A stretch of 64,000 nucleotides of DNA from NCBI RefSeq assembly GCF_026262625.1, contig NZ_SHNN01000001.1, forward strand, positions 930,001-994,000, read 5' to 3'. The notes under the pieces are model-generated. The model saw only the letters and a program-made list of their open reading frames with translations, was not told where the DNA came from and did not search any database. The translations under genes were made by a program, and so were the position numbers. Every line of letters starts with the position of its first letter. The first letter of the stretch is position 1. The stretch comes from Candidatus Litorirhabdus singularis. GTDB lineage: Bacteria > Pseudomonadota > Gammaproteobacteria > Pseudomonadales > Halieaceae. Of the stretch, positions 63,194-64,000 are shown piece by piece.

Positions 63194-63895
63194 CTACTTG
63201 CGTGACGAGTGACGATGAATCGCCGCGTCCTGGTCTCCGGCATGAAAAATCTCTTCCAGGCGATCACTGAGGTAGTCGATCATGCGGCTCACCCTGGCGT
63301 CCTTCTGGCTGACGATCTGCGACACGGCCATGCCCTGCATTAGAAACTGACTGATATCCATCGCCAGTTCATAAAGCTCCCCGCGCTTGGCCCACTCCGG
63401 AAACAGGCGCTTGCTGGATTGGGCCACGTTCTCGTCAAAGCGGGCAATCGAATCTTCAAGGATGTACTGGAGCTCCGGGTCAGTGCGGCCGGCCACGCAT
63501 AACTCATGATAGGCCGTGAACAGGTCTGAGCTGAGATAATTCCAGTAGCCCTGCAGTCCGCGGCGATTGCGTTCGTCCACTGGCAGGGAATGTGCTTCTT
63601 CGTCATCTATGGCTTCGTCGATACACTTGGCATACAAATACAGCAGCTTACCGTGCAGATACTCTACAGCGGCCTGAATCAGCTCGGTCTTGGATGGAAA
63701 GTGATGCAGCATTGCACCTCGTGAAACCTTGGCCTTGTCGGCGATCTTCGCGGTGGTGGTGCTGGCGTAGCCAATGGTGATGAAGCAGTCCAGTGCGGCA
63801 TCCAGAATGGTATCCCGGGTCATGGCACTTTTTTGTGCCTGCCAGCCGGTTCGGTCGCGCGCTTTCTTCGTGCCTTTATCGGCGGATTCGGCCAT
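63194..63895 (-). CDS. TetR family transcriptional regulator
   Basis: A 233-residue regulator with the TetR helix-turn-helix: AMTRDTILDAALDCFITIGYASTTTAKIADKAKVSRGAMLHHFPSKTEL (about residues 24-72). The C-terminal domain (IDDEEAHSLPVDERNRRGLQGYWNYLSSDL) suggests the TetR_C_33-like group. Residues 1-22 are a charged extension. It lies 12 bases downstream of a partial luciferase-like gene and upstream of the Baeyer-Villiger monooxygenase, all on the same strand, and probably controls that run (inference). AAAAGGAACTC precedes the ATG. Confidence 0.9.
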   Translation of the reverse strand: MAESADKGTKKARDRTGWQAQKSAMTRDTILDAALDCFITIGYASTTTAKIADKAKVSRGAMLHHFPSKTELIQAAVEYLHGKLLYLYAKCIDEAIDDEEAHSLPVDERNRRGLQGYWNYLSSDLFTAYHELCVAGRTDPELQYILEDSIARFDENVAQSSKRLFPEWAKRGELYELAMDISQFLMQGMAVSQIVSQKDARVSRMIDYLSDRLEEIFHAGDQDAAIHRHSSRK

Positions 63896-63907
63896 CTTGA
63901 GTTCCTT

Positions 63908-64000
63908 TTAGCGGCCGGCGAGTCTAGCAACAACCGGTGCGAACTGCTCGACCATATTGTTTTCACCGTCGTCCAGTACAGTTATATAGGATATTCCGTA
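63908..64000 (-). CDS. C-terminus of a luciferase-like (F420-type) oxidoreductase, cut by window end
   Basis: The last 30 codons of a gene entering from the right end: the frame is open to the window edge and ends GRLAGR-like (VEQFAPVVARLAGR) and TAA at 63908-63910. The pattern YGISYITVLDDGEN followed by FAPVVARLAGR resembles the C-terminus of LLM class F420-dependent oxidoreductases. The identification rests on a short tail and is tentative. It is 12 bases upstream of the tetR gene on the same strand. Confidence 0.55.
   Translation of the reverse strand, partial: YGISYITVLDDGENNMVEQFAPVVARLAGR

Noticed and set aside
1-64000. CRISPR arrays, tRNA or rRNA genes, insertion sequences, prophage
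   Set aside because: No spaced direct repeats, cloverleaf-like segments, transposase or phage-type genes were seen on either strand.

Overview
The window reads as chromosomal DNA of a free-living, aerobic, probably marine gammaproteobacterium, perhaps near the Cellvibrionales / Halieaceae-Spongiibacteraceae group (inference). Signs are the ubiH-ubiI pair, the rppH-ptsP-lgt-thyA gene order shared with E. coli, a Vibrio/Shewanella-type TtpC-ExbB-ExbD-TonB operon, monomeric isocitrate dehydrogenase, an Entner-Doudoroff gene cluster, TonB-dependent uptake, and an accessory half rich in sulfatases, an acyl-CoA dehydrogenase, a Baeyer-Villiger monooxygenase and luciferase-like oxidoreductases. I found no rRNA, tRNA, CRISPR array, insertion sequence or prophage. 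No gene-free stretch exceeds 300 bases.

Layout. 1-10 kb is housekeeping: ubiquinone hydroxylases, a lone gcvH overlapping an rRNA methyltransferase gene, a HAD phosphatase, rppH-ptsP, an antisense NRDE/TANGO2 gene, then lgt-thyA-folA. 10.2-15.3 kb is one TonB2-type operon (DUF3450, TtpC-like, ExbB, ExbD, TonB, TPR) closed by a clear intrinsic terminator. 15.4-24.2 kb holds two small conserved-unknown genes, the zwf-pgl-edd-glk operon with a divergent sugar-type MFS transporter, and two small secreted unknowns. 24.2-33.1 kb holds icd, a TonB-dependent receptor ending in a long hairpin, an LdtD-MepK peptidoglycan pair, and a secreted protein with an internal LPxTA-like sorting motif.

33-45 kb is the most distinctive region. 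A sulfatase is divergent from a tight co-directional run: a 1149-residue ThuA / sugar-dehydrogenase / PKD / cytochrome c fusion, a second sulfatase, a third sulfatase with an atypical active-site motif, a DUF3604 protein and a second ThuA protein. A GFA-family gene follows. I infer an envelope-located route acting on an unknown sulfated substrate.

45-57 kb is mixed metabolism: sirtuin, fatty-acid desaturase, amidase, a TetR-controlled alcohol dehydrogenase locus with a near-perfect operator, a luciferase-like oxidoreductase, KDG kinase, MscS, a mannitol/fructuronate dehydrogenase and a K+-channel-like NAD-binding protein with a non-standard filter. 57.8-64 kb looks like a catabolic island (SDR, family VIII esterase-like hydrolase, acyl-CoA dehydrogenase, Baeyer-Villiger monooxygenase, TetR, luciferase-like oxidoreductase) that fits cyclic alcohol/ketone to lactone to hydroxy-acid degradation (inference).
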